Positions 44,790-57,470 are shown, counted from the first letter of the stretch. The stretch is DNA of 64,000 bases from Raphanus sativus (GCF_000801105.2 NC_079515.1:18189407-18253406), one strand, 5' to 3'. The notes: generated from the letters alone by a model not told the origin. Program-made: numbers and translations.

Positions 44790-45620
44790 GCAGACGACTT
44801 ATAATTAAGTCGTCCAGAAGACTTAAAGGTAAGTCGTCTAAAGAGGTCACTTTTGCAATTGAAAATTAAAAGGGACGACTTAATTCTAAGTCGTCCGGCT
44901 TTGTTTGTTAAAAAAAAAATTTCAGACGACTTATATATAAGTCGTCTACGAGAAACGGGCTAGTTTTGCATTTGACCGAATCGTGTCAGATCTTTGACTA
45001 TTTCTGGACGACTTATAATTCAGTCGTCTCTGGAAAGTAAAAATTTCAATATTTTATTCAAACTAGACGACTTACATGTAAGTCGTCCTAGGTTAGTTTT
45101 GTAATTGAAAAATAAAACTTGAAATTTAACTTTCTCCAGACGACTTAACTAAAAGTCGTCCAACTAGACGACTTAATTTAAGGTCGTCCGGGATAAGCAA
45201 GGTTTGACCAGAAAATTGGGAAAAATTCTGGACGACTTTGCTTTCCCTGGACGACTTTAAATTAAGTCTTCTGACGGGACGACTTTATATTATGTCGTCT
45301 GGTAAAAGTTAAATTATGAAGTTTTATTTTTCAACTACAAAACTAACCTAAGACGACTTACACGTAAGTCGTCTAGTTTAATAAAATATTGAAATTTTAA
45401 CTTTCCCAGAGACGACTGAATTATAAGTCGTCCAGAAATAGTCAAAGATCTGACACGATTCGGTCAAATGCAAAACTAGCCTGTTTCTCATAGACGACTT
45501 ATATATAAGTCGTCTGGAGTTTTTATTTTCAACAAACAAAGCTGGACGACTTAGTTTAAGTCGTCCGTTTGACCAGAAGACTCAGCAGTAAGTCTTCTAC
45601 ATACAGAAGACTTACAAGTA
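44790..45620. repeat. AAGTCGTC cluster 4, right flank of MULE
   Basis: The densest cluster, with AAGTCGTC and GACGACTT pairs about every 60-90 bp, mostly as back-to-back pairs separated by 4-8 AT-rich bases (GACGACTTATATATAAGTC type). Located in the presumed 5' intron of the transposase gene. Confidence 0.9.
44873..45567. repeat. Large inverted repeat, arms about 270-280 bp
   Basis: Left arm 44873-45143 and right arm 45286-45567 are inverted copies at high identity (for example GACCGAATCGTGTCAGATCT at 44978 is inverted at 45452), with a 142 bp spacer that also contains the motif. Transcripts could form a long hairpin. Confidence 0.85.
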
Positions 45621-45664
45621 AGTCTTCTACGCGAACAGATTTTGAAAAAAATTCAAATTCGTAC

Positions 45665-45835
45665 CTTAAACTAGGTGAGATGACTTCGTTTGCACACAGG
45701 GTCTTCTCCAACCACCCAGAACCTCAAACGAAAGCAACCGTAAGTCAAAACGAAAGAAATATGGCTCTGTCAACCATCGCCCATATTTTGAATCAAAAGC
45801 TTGAGTTTTTTGGATGAATATGGAGAGAAAGTGAA
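45665..45835 (-). other. Possible 5' leader exon of the MULE transposase
   Basis: Minus strand: pyrimidine-rich and GC-richer sequence ending in TTTAAG/GTACGA, a possible donor that would splice to the acceptor at 44722. Noncoding. Inferred only from splice signals. Confidence 0.35.
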
Positions 45836-46169
45836 AGAAATGTTGTTTTTAGTTCATAACAATTGAAACAGAGAGAGTGTTAAGAGATTTACGTGCATTA
45901 AAGGGCATTAAAAGCTCCAAACAGTTCGTACAAGGTTGTTCCCACTATTCATGGCAGTGGCAATATTGTAAATACTTGAAGAAAATGTGGTTGAGAAAGT
46001 AAAGAAGCCATTTTCGAAAAAAAAATAAAATAAAAGGTTAATGGCATTTTCGTAGATAAAATGCAGATGTGGGGTTAAAAACTCAAAAAAAAAATGAGTC
46101 AAAAGAAAAGGTTAGTTTTGTGTTTGATTTCAAGTTTTGAGTCACTTTTGCAATAAGCCCTAATTTAAA

Positions 46170-47107
46170 ACCCATTTTTTTAATATACTGCTATGTATGT
46201 TTCCAAATGACACTATATTCTTTTTCTATGTTTCCCAACTATTATCAAATATACTTTTACTTTAATAAGAAAAAATAAATAGATTACTTATTGTTTTTTT
46301 TTTGCTTAAACTTTAGATTCTTTTATTGTTAAGAGGTGAAAAGGAGTTTATTCCTTTTTAGGTAAGTTAAACATATCTATTTAAGGATTAATGTGTGTCA
46401 ATGTGGCAATTTTGCGGATAGGAATCTTTAGGTAAAAGTATATTAATTTTCTTAGATAAATCAAACGTGATTTGCAAAGTTTCATAATAGAATATTAAGA
46501 TATTTGTTACAATTTGATGATTGCTTTATAGTAGGAAAGGTTTTTGTAATTTATTAAATTAACCAAACGACTAAAATATTAGTTTAGATTTGATGGTCCG
46601 AAAATATCTTTTTATTTTATATATGGTTAGTTAAGATAATCGCTATTTATTTGTTTCTATTTAGGATGTTGTTTAAATAAGGATATTTGTATATGGAAAT
46701 CGAAATCAATGATACTAACTCCGCGAATTTATGGCAATGTGAAGGGATTGTATTAGTGATTTTTTTGGGTCAGACAATTATAAAACGATGAGTTTAAGTC
46801 AATGGCATGGAATTGTAATTTTTGTGCAAAACTAAGGGGACAAAACTAATTGTACTTCAGTTTTAATAGTTTAGATTCACCATTAGTATTAGTCATCCAT
46901 ATTTATATATGTTGGCTTCAGACTTTTCATATTGAAATGTTGAATTCTTTGTTCTTTATATGCTACAGGATCCATATGTTATTATTGTCACCGACGTTAT
47001 TATTTTGATATCTACGTTTTGACTAACTTCTCATGATGCAACATAATTGCAACTCCACCAAAAACTAAGTACATATAATTATTTACAAGTAGGAAATTAA
47101 TGTGTGG
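46170..47107. other. AT-rich intergenic, no gene seen
   Basis: Right flank of the MULE, very AT-rich, no recognisable feature. Confidence 0.55.

Positions 47108-47188
<81 letters not shown>
47108..47188. repeat. (GA)n microsatellite, 81 bp
   Basis: An uninterrupted GA run of about 40 units. Frames across it (Glu-Arg or Ser-Leu repeats) are artefacts. Confidence 0.97.
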
Positions 47189-47190
<2 letters not shown>

Positions 47191-47761
47191 AAAATATTAC
47201 TATTAATGTTTTGAGTTCCAAAGCAAAGAATAAAGACAGATCCATTCATCATTCATTTTCACTCGGACTATGTTTGCTCAAGCTAAATCAATAAAATAGA
47301 CGTTATAAAAAAAATCAGATCCATTCATCATCTGTCGGCGAGCCTTTATTCCTCATCTGAAATTATTAAATATCTAATTATGGTTGTCTTTTTTATCATA
47401 GTTCTTTTACTGATTTAAAATTTCTAAACAACGTCGTTTTGAACTTAACGGAGATTAGAGACAGTATTTAATTCTGTTTAATCATTATGTTATCCGAGTT
47501 AACGTCGTACTTAATTTGGTTTAGTCAAACTAAATTGATGTTTAAAATGGCTAGTCAAATTAAATTGGTGTTTTAAATGGTCTAAGGGAAAGTTCAGGCT
47601 TTTTTAACCAAATTTGAAAGTTCGTGATTTAAAAGACAATTTTCCCAAATTCAATTTCTTATTCTTTATCTCCAAGTCTTGAAAAATACTAAAATTAGAG
47701 TTAGACGGACATTTTACCTAGATCCGAATGAACTGGAACCGACCCATAATACCTGATCTAA

Positions 47762-48032
47762 GGCCATGCGCATCGGAGTCTCGTGGGAGAAGTTCACGCG
47801 TTTTCCGAGGTGAAAAAATAATAAAATAAAAAAAAAAGACGAACCCGTCTCGTGCGAGATCACCACGGTGAACCCGTATCATAACTGTAGCGCGGGCCCC
47901 ACGACACGTGGTGGCCCGCGATTAGTCTGTTTTTTGTTTTTTTGTTTTTTTTAATCAAACAGAAAAAGTTAAAAAAACTAATAAAAAAATCAACCCGTGA
48001 ACTCGAGCGACGCATCGCTGATGCGCATGCCC
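47762..48032. mobile_element. PIF/Harbinger (Tourist-like) MITE with TAA target duplication
   Basis: A 271 bp element with ends GGCCATGCGCATC and, inverted, GGGCATGCGCATC, flanked by TAA at 47759-47761 and 48033-48035. A three-base TAA/TTA duplication is the mark of PIF/Harbinger elements. GC-rich arms (CCACGACACGTGGTGG palindrome near 47900) and an A/T-rich right half; no coding. It sits inside an older ACCGA-type repeat (47695-48725). Confidence 0.72.
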
Positions 48033-48035
48033 TAA

Positions 48036-48784
48036 GATCGAATTGACATTTTACAAATATCTAATTGGATCTAAAGGTTTTATATCTAGTTGGATCTAAA
48101 AAAAATTATATCTAAAAGAATCAAAACCAAAAAGAACCGATTCAAATATATCTGGATTTAAAAATAACCAATCCAAATAAAACCAATCCGATAAGAATCG
48201 ATTTATATCCGATTTTAAACATAAATATCCAAAATTATGATTTATGTGTTCTATTTTCTATATTTTAACTCATGACTTAGTTGAAATATTTTAACATTAT
48301 TATCATTATTATTATTGTTTATAATATTCTAGATAATATGAAGCTTTAAATGTATAATTTAGAGTTTAAAATATATATATTAATTATTAATAGTTTATAT
48401 TTAGTTATTTTTCAATATCTAAATAAATATGACAAATTTTAGATAAATCCGATGTGGCATGGATATCTCGTATCTTCTTCTGAGATCTTAAATAGATGTA
48501 CTCGACGTAAGATTTGCTATAGACTCGGAAATTAAATATATATATAACATGTATTTAAATTATAGATTTGAATCGATACATATCCGAGAAGAATGATCTG
48601 GACTCAAACTAAAAGCTTTCAAATACTAAATTGGATCCAAATATCAAGAATAAGGAAGACTTGAATCTGAAAAAAAAAACAATTCAAACTCGATATGGAC
48701 ACCTGAATATCTAGACCTAATTAGAACAATGATCAAAGGCTACAATCAGGGACAGACTCAAGGCTAACAGTACAAGGTCCTGTG
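48036..48784. other. Old ACCGAAxx/ATCCGA repeat DNA
   Basis: Diverged repeat with ATCCGATAAGAATCGAT-like blocks and an AT-rich core, interrupted by the MITE at 47762. No gene. Confidence 0.4.
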
Positions 48785-48800
48785 CCCCCCCCCCCCCCCC
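48785..48800. repeat. Poly(C) run of 16
   Basis: Sixteen C residues in a row, unusual in this AT-rich DNA. It follows CAGGGACAGACTCAAGG (48747), similar to the end of the MITE at 55315-55514. Confidence 0.9.
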
Positions 48801-51800
48801 ACGACTGATTTTATATTTCTTTGTAGTAATTAGTACAAATCTAAGGATTGTTCCTACTTAGAAATTATACATGATGTACCTCCATCAAAATGTTGTTCTA
48901 CATCTGCCCATGGCTACAATTCATATAGTTATTAAAAGAGAAAAATGTTTATCAGTTAGTTTTCAAAAAAAAATGCATCGGTATCGGTAAAGAGTGTCAA
49001 ACTTATAGATTGGGGCACATGTTAGTATGAATAATTTGTTGCTTGAGATAGTATCATAAACATCACATGCAAATCTTTCTCTAAAGTTAATTATCAAAAT
49101 TTTCCAAATATTTTAAAATAAATTGTTTCATGTTCAGTTAACAGAGAATATATGTATAAGAGCATCTCCATCATATACTATTTTAATGTCAAAACTATAT
49201 CATATCAATAAAATTTTAATATTAGTATTTTTGAGCCTCCGACGGAGTCCGACCACAACACTGAACACTAAAAGTTTTTTGATCATTATATTATTAATCA
49301 TTTTTTAATTTTAGTAGTTTATTAAATACTAATTATTTTATAACTAAAATTTGTTAACTAATATTAAAACTACACTTAAAATAACATTTTTATTTCAAAT
49401 ATAAATATATATATTAAAGCATATTATAATATTATTATTATTAAAACATATTCTTACAACTAAATAACTAAAACACACGAACAAAAGTTAAATTACATTT
49501 TACTAAATTTAAAAATTAGTATATTTAGAAAATAAATATTCAGTCAATGTATTTTGAAATTTATGAGCTTTTCGTATCTTTGATTTGCTTGTGGCAAGTT
49601 ATTTAAAAAGAAAAAAAATGCACATCGTCAACACTTGTCATTTCAAATTATTTCGCATTTAAACTCCAGTTTCTTCGATTGTTGTATTTATATCATATTT
49701 ATCCTCTATTATCATATTTTTCATTATGATACAGGTTCGTCATTATATCAAATAACATTATCTTATTCCATAATTGTGTTGGTCTAGCTACAATTGAAAA
49801 TCTTGATTGCGATATTCCAAAAACACATTTCACGTCTTTTCTGCATGATCCTTATTCACTATTCACTGCAACTCATATTTGATTCATATAGATTGTGGAT
49901 TGTTTAAACAAAGAGCCATTTGCATGGAAAATAGTAAATAAGTTAATAATTTGCGAATATGGAAAACAGCAAAAAAATGGAGAGAGAAACAGATTAAAAA
50001 GACTTTGTTAGCCCTATGAGTGTTCAAAGAAAGAGAAACAAAAAACAATCACGATGTTTTTTCTAGAGTTTTCCTCTATTACTTTACCTTTTATTCTGAA
50101 CTTCATCTCTTTTTAGAGAGAGAGAAAAAGATGGCAGAGAGATAAAAGAGCAAACTCTGGTTAATGAATTTCGAATTAAAGAAATACAAGCTCCGATTTG
50201 AACCAAGAAATATAAGCTGAGATTCATGGCAGACCGGTGATGAAAGGAAGATAGAGCTCTGGCGCAGTGGTGGTACACCACCTGAGGATTACAAGGTTCT
50301 GGAAACCAAAGTTAGTGGCGGTAATGGTTCACGTGAAGGAGTAATTTGGTTGTTGTAACCGGCGGTGAACAGTGACCAAAGAGTCGATTGAGACGAGTTA
50401 ACTCTGCAAGATTCTCATCTTCGTCTTTCTTCTGTGGCTTTCGTGAAACAGATCTTCTGATACGGTGTCGTGTGTGTGATTGGAGTGAAAGAAGTTTTTT
50501 TTAACCATAAAGACAATACTCAACAAAGGAGTGAAGCAAGTTGGGTTTGTGTGCTAGTAAAAAGAGCTAAAGAAATCTGTCTTGTAATTCAGTAGATTCC
50601 ATTTGATAATTCTTGTAATAGAAAAAATAAAAATATTGTATGTTTAGCCGGCTAAAAAAGATATATGTTTTGTATTTTTTAGATTTTTTTATAAATTAGC
50701 ATGTTTATATTATCATTTAACTGGATCTTTTATATGTTAGCTGATATTTAGATTTAAAATCACAGTTATACATATAGCTTCTACGTATCATTTTTAAATC
50801 AATATTGTTATATTCTGATTTATCCGGATATTTTATATTTTAGCTGGTATTTAATTTATAGTTACCGGCTATATGATCAGTTGATGGTTGTTATTTTGTA
50901 TCAATTCGGATAAAAAAATAATTAATTCTATAATAAATCACAAAACATATGATTGGATTTATATGTTCGGCTAAACATAGAATTAACTCATTAACCATTC
51001 ACGATACATAAGATAAAAATGGTTGTTTAGCCGGTTAAGATTTTACTTGACTTTTTTTTATAGTTAGCCGGTAATATATATGAATTATCTCGACAATGTT
51101 ATAGTTAGCCGGTAATATATACTAATTAATGATGTTGTTTGTGAAATAGCCGGTAATATATACTAATTACATTGACATTTTTATGGTTAGCCGATAATAT
51201 ATACTAATTATCTCGACATTTGAATATAACATGGTCTAGGTTGCACAATCAAAATTTTGAGGTGAAACTAAAGCGTTATTTCTGCAAATTAGAAAGTTTG
51301 GAGCCGAATTAAAAACATCTAAGACTCTGAACATTCGGGCAATTCTTAAAGGGGTTAAAATGTAGAATTTGAAAGTCTAGGGTCTATTTGTAAAGCTATT
51401 TGTACATTTGGAGATTGTGAGATCAACTTGAGAATACCCAAAGGTTGGAGGGTTTGTAATGCAAAAAATAAGAAATCACCATTGTTGCTCGATTTATTTT
51501 GCAACGAAACAGAGATGGCAAGACGATGAGGATGAACACGACGACAAAGTTTGAATCTGAATATGACAATGTCAGCAGAACAAAACAACAGAGATGGTTC
51601 AGTGACCTGATCCACAAAACCCACAAAAAAACATACCAAAAAAATATGAGATTTTAAACTGTCTCGAATGAAAAAAAGAAAGAAAAAAAGAAATTATTGG
51701 TTTTTTTTTTCCGGTCAAACAATACATTAAAGATGAACAATAAGCTTACAAAAACAAGCTGAGATAAAATCATGGATTTTTTTGAAAGTGAAAATTTGAG

Positions 51801-52029
51801 TTCTGGTAGAAATGAATTTAGAAAAGAGGAGAGAGATGTCGACAGATAGGAAGAAGAAAAATAAAAATATTAAATTAGTTTAGGTTTAGGGCTAGTATTG
51901 TCATTAATGAAAGTGAAAAGTTGAAGTTCCATTTTTGCAAATTACATGATTATTGGTGTATAGGAGTGCTAATTTCTCAAAAGTATATCATTTTGGATAT
52001 ATAGCATCAATTAGCTAATAAGCCATATT
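48801..52029. other. AT-rich intergenic with minor repeats, no gene seen
   Basis: A possible Harbinger-like MITE start (TAAGAGCATCTCCATC) lies at 49158, but I found no matching end. 50090-50480 is GC-richer, with no recognisable protein. 51060-51225 is a short repeat array listed separately. Confidence 0.45.
51060..51225. repeat. Four copies of TAGCCGGTAATATATA unit
   Basis: TTAGCCGGTAATATATA recurs four times at about 45 bp spacing, usually followed by CTAATTA and CTCGACA. Single related TAGCCGG motifs occur from 50645 onward. Confidence 0.75.
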
Positions 52030-53760
52030 ATTTTTTCCAATAACATTATTTGCAGGTGTAAAAATACCTTCAGCGAGATCAACAAAAAAGATGAGATGTC
52101 TCTAGCACATTAATTAATACCATCATTAGATCTTGGTAAACCAAAATAAGTATGTCAAATCCAAAAAAAACACAATCAACTACAGCCTTTAGAATAATGG
52201 CAAGAGAACTACTAGGACTAACATATTGTTTTCCTTCAAAAGTTGGACAATTTTTCCATTTCCATTACGTACAATCTAAATTACCTCAAAATTCTCTGGG
52301 TTCACCAATATGAAGTAACCGTGCAACAACATTAATGTCAGATGATTGAAGATAACAAACTTTAAATACATCAATAATTGCACGACAAAATCATTTTGAA
52401 CTTTCCAACGAAGCATATTCACCTATTTGATATACTCAGTGGGATCCTCTGGTAAAATGTACCCCAACATCCAAAATGCATCATTTACTTTTGTTTTCAA
52501 ACCTAACAAGCCAAGTCTACCAAGGCCATCTATTCGTTGGTCAAAATAATTATCATGTCTTTTTAATAGCTTCACAAATATGAAGAAACAAATTACGACC
52601 TATCCTAAATTTTCGTCGAAACATCATCTATGGAAACAAAGGATTTCCTGAGAAATAATCTTTGAAGAGATTCATGAAACATTATTCCGGTCATGGTTAA
52701 TACCTATATGACCATGGATATATTCTCCATGAGATCTCCGGCTAAAAATATTTTGGATGATAATTGTTTGCAGTAATTTGACAAACTACTTGCTTTTCAA
52801 GATCATCGTAATAATAATAATCTCAAAATGAAGAAAAAGAAGAAATATATGAGATGAACTACCATATGTGAAATTTGTCTTCCATGAGAAGAAATTTAAG
52901 TGATGATCTTCTTTTTAAAGCAGAGAAATTCTTAGGTTCACCCCTAGAGTGAACCTTTAGGTTCACCCAACCAATATGATTTCGTTATTTCATATTCAGT
53001 ATCTTTAAAAAGGGAAATAAAATATTGTCAAGTTATATTCTATTTTAAACTAAAAAATAAAAATAAATCAAAAATAATATTAATTGCAAACAAAAATACA
53101 TTTAAAAAATATTTGTAATACCGTTAGCCAAACAGTAAACCCTAAACTCTAAACTCTTGGATAAATCCTAAACCCTTGGTAAATCCCAAACATTTGGATA
53201 AATTCTAAATCCTAGGGTTTAGGATTTATCCATGGGTTTAGAGTTTACCCAAAGGTTTAGGGTTAAGTATTTAGGGTTTAGGGTTTAGTATTTAGGATTT
53301 ATGGTTTAGTGTTTTGCTGACTGTTTTAAAAATATTTTTTAAAAAGATCCAAAGATTTAGGACTTATCCAAGGGTTTAGGGTTTACCAAAGATTTACGGT
53401 TTATGATTTAAGGTTTAATGTTTAGTGTTTTGCTGACGGTATTTTAAATATAAAACTTTTTTTGCGACTACTATTATTTTCTATTTATTTTTATATTAAA
53501 AATATAATAAAACTTGACAATATTTTGTTTCCTTTTTAAAAAAAATAATGAATATGAAATAATGAAATCCTATTGGTTGGGTAAACCTAAAGATTCACTC
53601 TAGGGGTGAACCCAAATATTTCTCTTTAAAGCATATGATAGACATTGTATAAGCACTATTTAAAAGAGAAATAAATCAAACCTCTTTATTTTTTTTGCCA
53701 GATCTAGTCATTGTATTCACCAATCATCAATGCTATTAAAAAATAAACACAGCATATGGA
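52030..53760 (-). pseudogene. PIF/Harbinger transposase (DDE_4 type) relic
   Basis: Minus strand from about 52890 down: DNYFDQRIDGLGRLGLLGLK, then KVNDAFWMLGYILPEDPTEY, then HIGEPREF, NLDCT-WKWKNCPTFEGKQY and YQDLMMVLINVLETS, matching in order the plant Harbinger/ALP1-like nuclease proteins (first catalytic Asp region, WKNCP motif, and the LNDINVL motif, now degraded). Several stops and frameshifts. A 702 bp MITE at 52923-53624 splits the N-terminal part. The nuclease relic has no complete catalytic set. Confidence 0.72.
52923..53624. mobile_element. Mutator-type MITE with CCCTAAA-rich interior, copy 2
   Basis: 702 bp, flanked by perfect TTTAAAGCA copies at 52914-52922 and 53625-53633 (9 bp, Mutator-like). 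Inverted ends begin GAGAAATTCTTAGGTTCACC and include CCAACCAATATGATTTC. Same family as 23264-23939; this copy keeps the outer AGGTTCACCCCTAGAGTGAA on both sides, while copy 1 lost it on the left. Confidence 0.85.
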
Positions 53761-55306
53761 CCTAACTCAATTCTATGTAGAGTATTTTTTTTAAGATATA
53801 TTATACAATTTTATCTAACCTGTAATATTACTAACTATATATCTTTCAATATATTTTAAATATTGTAAGATATCTTTAAGTATTATTTAATTATGGTAAG
53901 ATTTAAAAAAGTAAATCTAAACAAATATCTCGGTAAATTATGTATTAATTGAGATCTTCCAAATCAAATTTCATTTAATGCAACTAGAATAAATTAGATT
54001 TTGAAATATTTCTGACATTTTAAAGTTTATTCTTCAAACAATATATAAAAAACAAATTAATGTTGTCATATCAATAAATTTTGATTTTTCTAATATCATT
54101 TTCTTCATTTTTCGAATAGTAATAATTCAAAAGTAAAAAAAAAATACAAATCAATTAGTTTTTTTCAATTTTATGTACAGTTTACAAGTATATAAAAATT
54201 AATTTTAGAAATATTATCACTTTTCTCAGGGTTTTTAATAAGTCGACCATGTTTAGGTCACGGGTTAATGCTATTTTTTAGATTTTATAGGGTTTTATCA
54301 CATATTTAATTAACAAAATGTTCATTAAATTTTGAACCATATTATATACCATAACCGTGTTTATCGGTTCAATCGCGGGTCCGGAATTGGATATGAGAAC
54401 ACTGAATATCTATTTTAACATAAATATATAGATCAAAGTTCAAATATAATACTTAATATCAACTAGCATTTTTATCCAAAAATCAAATCGGCGATTTTGA
54501 AAGCTCAAATAAAGATCTAGTCTATATTATTAAAATATAAGTTTAAATATAAAATATCCCTTAATTTTGCAAGTTATTTACACTCCAATACCATTGAAAT
54601 TATAAATAATCCTTACTTTAACTAATGATGTCTTTCTGATTAATAAATGCATTTTCCTAATTAAAATGTGTACTTACAAAAATGGAAACAATACTGAAAA
54701 CTCAAAATCAAATTGCATTACATCAGAAAGGGAACAATGACAAATGAAAATCAAAACCAAAATTATTTTGCCCATGACTTAACTATAACTTGCAGCTTCC
54801 TTTCAATATAACCCGTTTGACAAATCTTCTTTACTTCTTCACCTAAAGATGATGTACCTATATACAAGACAATTGAGGATTAATTTAATTTCATATTTTT
54901 AAAAAATTTCAACCAGCCGGATTTATCAAAAAATCATATAATGGAGGTTTACTTTATTTTTTTATATTTGAATTCGAACCAATTATTGGTTTCAATATAT
55001 TCATACCTATTATATTTGTTTGGTTACTATTAACTAAATTTTACCAAATTTCGATTTATATAACCTTTAGAAACAAAACAAAATAAATACATTATTCCTA
55101 TATGGCAGATATTCATAGCATTAAGTGTAATGTTCAATGTAGTGTTGGTGAACATGGCTCTATCAGATTCCTTGAAACCCAACGATATTCCTATGAGCTT
55201 TGCTCTTGCAAACTGGATTATTTATTCTAAAGATTTTCTAAGAAATCTGACTTAACTAATTTTCCATAGATAATGTGGTATATTTGGAAGAACGTAAATG
55301 AGAAGG
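53761..55306. other. AT-rich intergenic, no gene seen
   Basis: Includes a diverged third copy of the CAGTGTTTTAAAAACC family at about 54230-54410. Nothing coding recognised. Confidence 0.5.
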
Positions 55307-55314
55307 TCTATAAC

Positions 55315-55514
55315 TAGGGGTGGATCCAGGTAAAGTGAGGGTGTGGCACGTGCTACACTCTATTTTTTTTGTAAAGATTTTTGTTCAAAATTATGTCCTT
55401 ATTTTATATGATTATTACATTTATGTGCCCCATGTAAAATATTTATATATCTTTACATTTAGCCATTCTTTCACTTTGTGCCCAATGTTTTATAATTTGC
55501 TGGGTCCGTCCCTG
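55315..55514. mobile_element. hAT-type MITE, 200 bp
   Basis: Flanked by TCTATAAC (55307-55314) and TCTACAAC (55515-55522), 8 bp with one mismatch. Ends TAGGGGTGGATCCAGG and, inverted, CAGGGACGGACCCAGC. Interior AT-rich, no coding. Confidence 0.75.
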
Positions 55515-55522
55515 TCTACAAC

Positions 55523-56697
55523 AATAAAACTGAAAACTCTCAAGAAATTTTACGTTTGCGGAGATCGAATAAGCTTGTGGATTGGGGCACAATTGGATTA
55601 TTCAAAATCATCACATGAGGATAATGCAAATCACTTAAGTCTGAGTCTGGGAAATAATGAAAATCACTTAAGTCTGAGTCTGGGTGATAATGTATATTTA
55701 TAAATGGTAGATGAATAACAAACCAGATGAAAAGAATGAAATTATTCACATTTACACTATAGAATCAAGAACAATTAGTTAAATTTAAAAGGAGTTGTTG
55801 CAATTAATATGTTCTAGTTCTACAATAATTAATCAAATTAGTCTGAATTATTATACCTAAAAATATATTCCAAACTAAGTTAACAATACAATTTAAAATA
55901 TATTTAATTAATATATATATATATAAAATTTAAAATATCTTAAATTTTGTAATCATTTTATTTATTTATTTGCTTATAGATTTTTTATATACGTGTATAA
56001 ATTAAGACTTATTTTTATAGATTTTTTTAGATTTTTATATATGTGTATGAAATTCTAATTGAATTAAGACTTATTTTTATTTTTCTAATTCTTCTTAAAG
56101 CAATATATTTAATCATACAGATTGTTATAAAGTATATTTGCGAGCGAATAGAATGAATCCAAATCAGTACAACTAAATATAATTTTATTTTAATATATTT
56201 AAAGCAAAAATAATGTGTGATACATTTTTTTTTGAAAAAGATGTGTGATACATTTGAAAATAAAACAATACAATCAAACAAAGAAAAATTAAAACTGTCA
56301 GTGTTATATATGAAATTACATATTTAATTAAGATAACAAAATAATTTTATTCAAATATAATATAATATTATTTTATTTTCATATATATAGATTATAAAAT
56401 AATTTAAAATTTATCAACAAGTAAATGACTAATTAACTAATTATATTTTGATTACATTGACAATATTTATATCCGTATATGAGCATAGAAAAAACCTATA
56501 TATGGATAAATGATATATTGCAAACAATATTACAGATATTCTTATGTGCTTTTTTCTCAAATTATCATGCATTTCGAGCTTTAAAGTATTTTAAGTTCCT
56601 TTTTAAAAAGCCTAGGATAAAGAGAAACAGAAAAAGGAGAAATGACAGAGAGGTATAACCATTTGTCTAAATTATAAAAAAAGGAAATCCTTTTATT
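55523..56697. other. AT-rich intergenic, no gene seen
   Basis: A 36 bp unit containing AATCACTTAAGTCTGAGTCTG is repeated twice at about 55628-55690. Otherwise very AT-rich. Confidence 0.5.
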
Positions 56698-56743
56698 ACC
56701 TCTGTCGTAAAAAAAAAAAAAAAAAAAAAAACCTCTGTCGTAA
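56698..56743 (+). mobile_element. Poly(A) tract between 13 bp direct repeats
   Basis: ACCTCTGTCGTAA occurs at 56698-56710 and again at 56731-56743, with about 20 A and nothing else between. It looks like a retroposition product consisting only of tail. Confidence 0.6.
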
Positions 56744-57169
56744 AATAATTTAATAATATCAAATGTTACAAAATTAGAAAAAATACTAAAGAAAGAGAAC
56801 GAAAAATCTAGTGAAAGAGAGGAGATGGGGACGAGGGCAAGAAGCGAATGAACCGACGAGGAAGAAGAAAATGAGGCAATTGCTCAAGAGCCCTTAAATG
56901 AGAAAGAGCAAATCTCCTATGGTCCCCTAAAATCTCCTATACCCCATTTTCATTAACTCACTGCGAAGTTACAAAATTGCCCCCGTCGGCTTTTTAAAAA
57001 GAAAAAGAAGAAATCAAATTTAATTCTGTTGGTATGGTTTTCGGTATGGTTTTCGGTATGGTTAAAGAGATTTTGGTTGAGGCATTTCGGTTTCGGTTTC
57101 CAATTGAATTTGAATTGAAAAAATACTAAAAATAAAAGAAATTAAAAAATTAAAAAAGCAAATCGATCG

Positions 57170-57470
57170 ACATCGAGAGTCCTCCGACATCGAACTCACT
57201 CTCTCTCCTCAAGTCGAGCTCACTCTCTCTCCTCTGAACTCGAGCTTCTCCCCTCTGAACTCGAGCTCACTGGTCGCTCCTCTGACTCGAGCGCACTGTC
57301 TCTCCTCTGAACTCCAGCTCACTCTTATCTGTCTTGTTCTTCTGGTTGTTTCCCAGCGAGCTCTCTGAGGCCTCGAGCTCTCTCCTCAGTTGTCGAAGTC
57401 GATAGGTACTCCGGCGAGCCTCTACTCCGGCGACGCCGTGGGACCTCAACGTTGTAATGCAGGTTAGTTT
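57170..57470 (+). promoter_or_regulatory. Leader region of the truncated transposase gene
   Basis: CT-rich DNA with about five tandem units of roughly 30 bp (CTCTGAACTCGAGCTCACT type, 57187-57325), ending in a splice donor after GTAATGCAG (near 57463). The acceptor TTTTTGCAG lies at 57615, before the ATG at 57622. Confidence 0.55.

Larger units (their letters stand above)
38076..46160. mobile_element. Mutator-like element (MULE) with transposase and Ulp1-like genes
   Basis: An 8.1 kb unit holding two convergent genes and, throughout its noncoding parts, inverted copies of AAGTCGTC. Possible 9 bp target duplication: TAATTTATA (38067-38075) and TAATTTAAA (46161-46169), one mismatch. Subterminal inverted similarity is visible: GTGACTCAAAACTTGGAGTC at 38092 against the inverted right end GTGACTCAAAACTTGAAATC. 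The outermost 15 bases do not match well, so the exact ends are inferred. Plant MULEs of the Kaonashi type are known to combine a MuDRA-like transposase with a Ulp1-like protease gene and often lack clear terminal repeats; this element fits that description. Confidence 0.75.

Noticed and set aside
47012..47294. Frames encoding Ser-Leu or Arg-Glu repeats
   Set aside because: Products of the (GA)n microsatellite, not genes.
49158..49320. Harbinger-type MITE starting GAGCATCTCCATC
   Set aside because: Only one end is recognisable and no opposite inverted end or TAA duplication was found.
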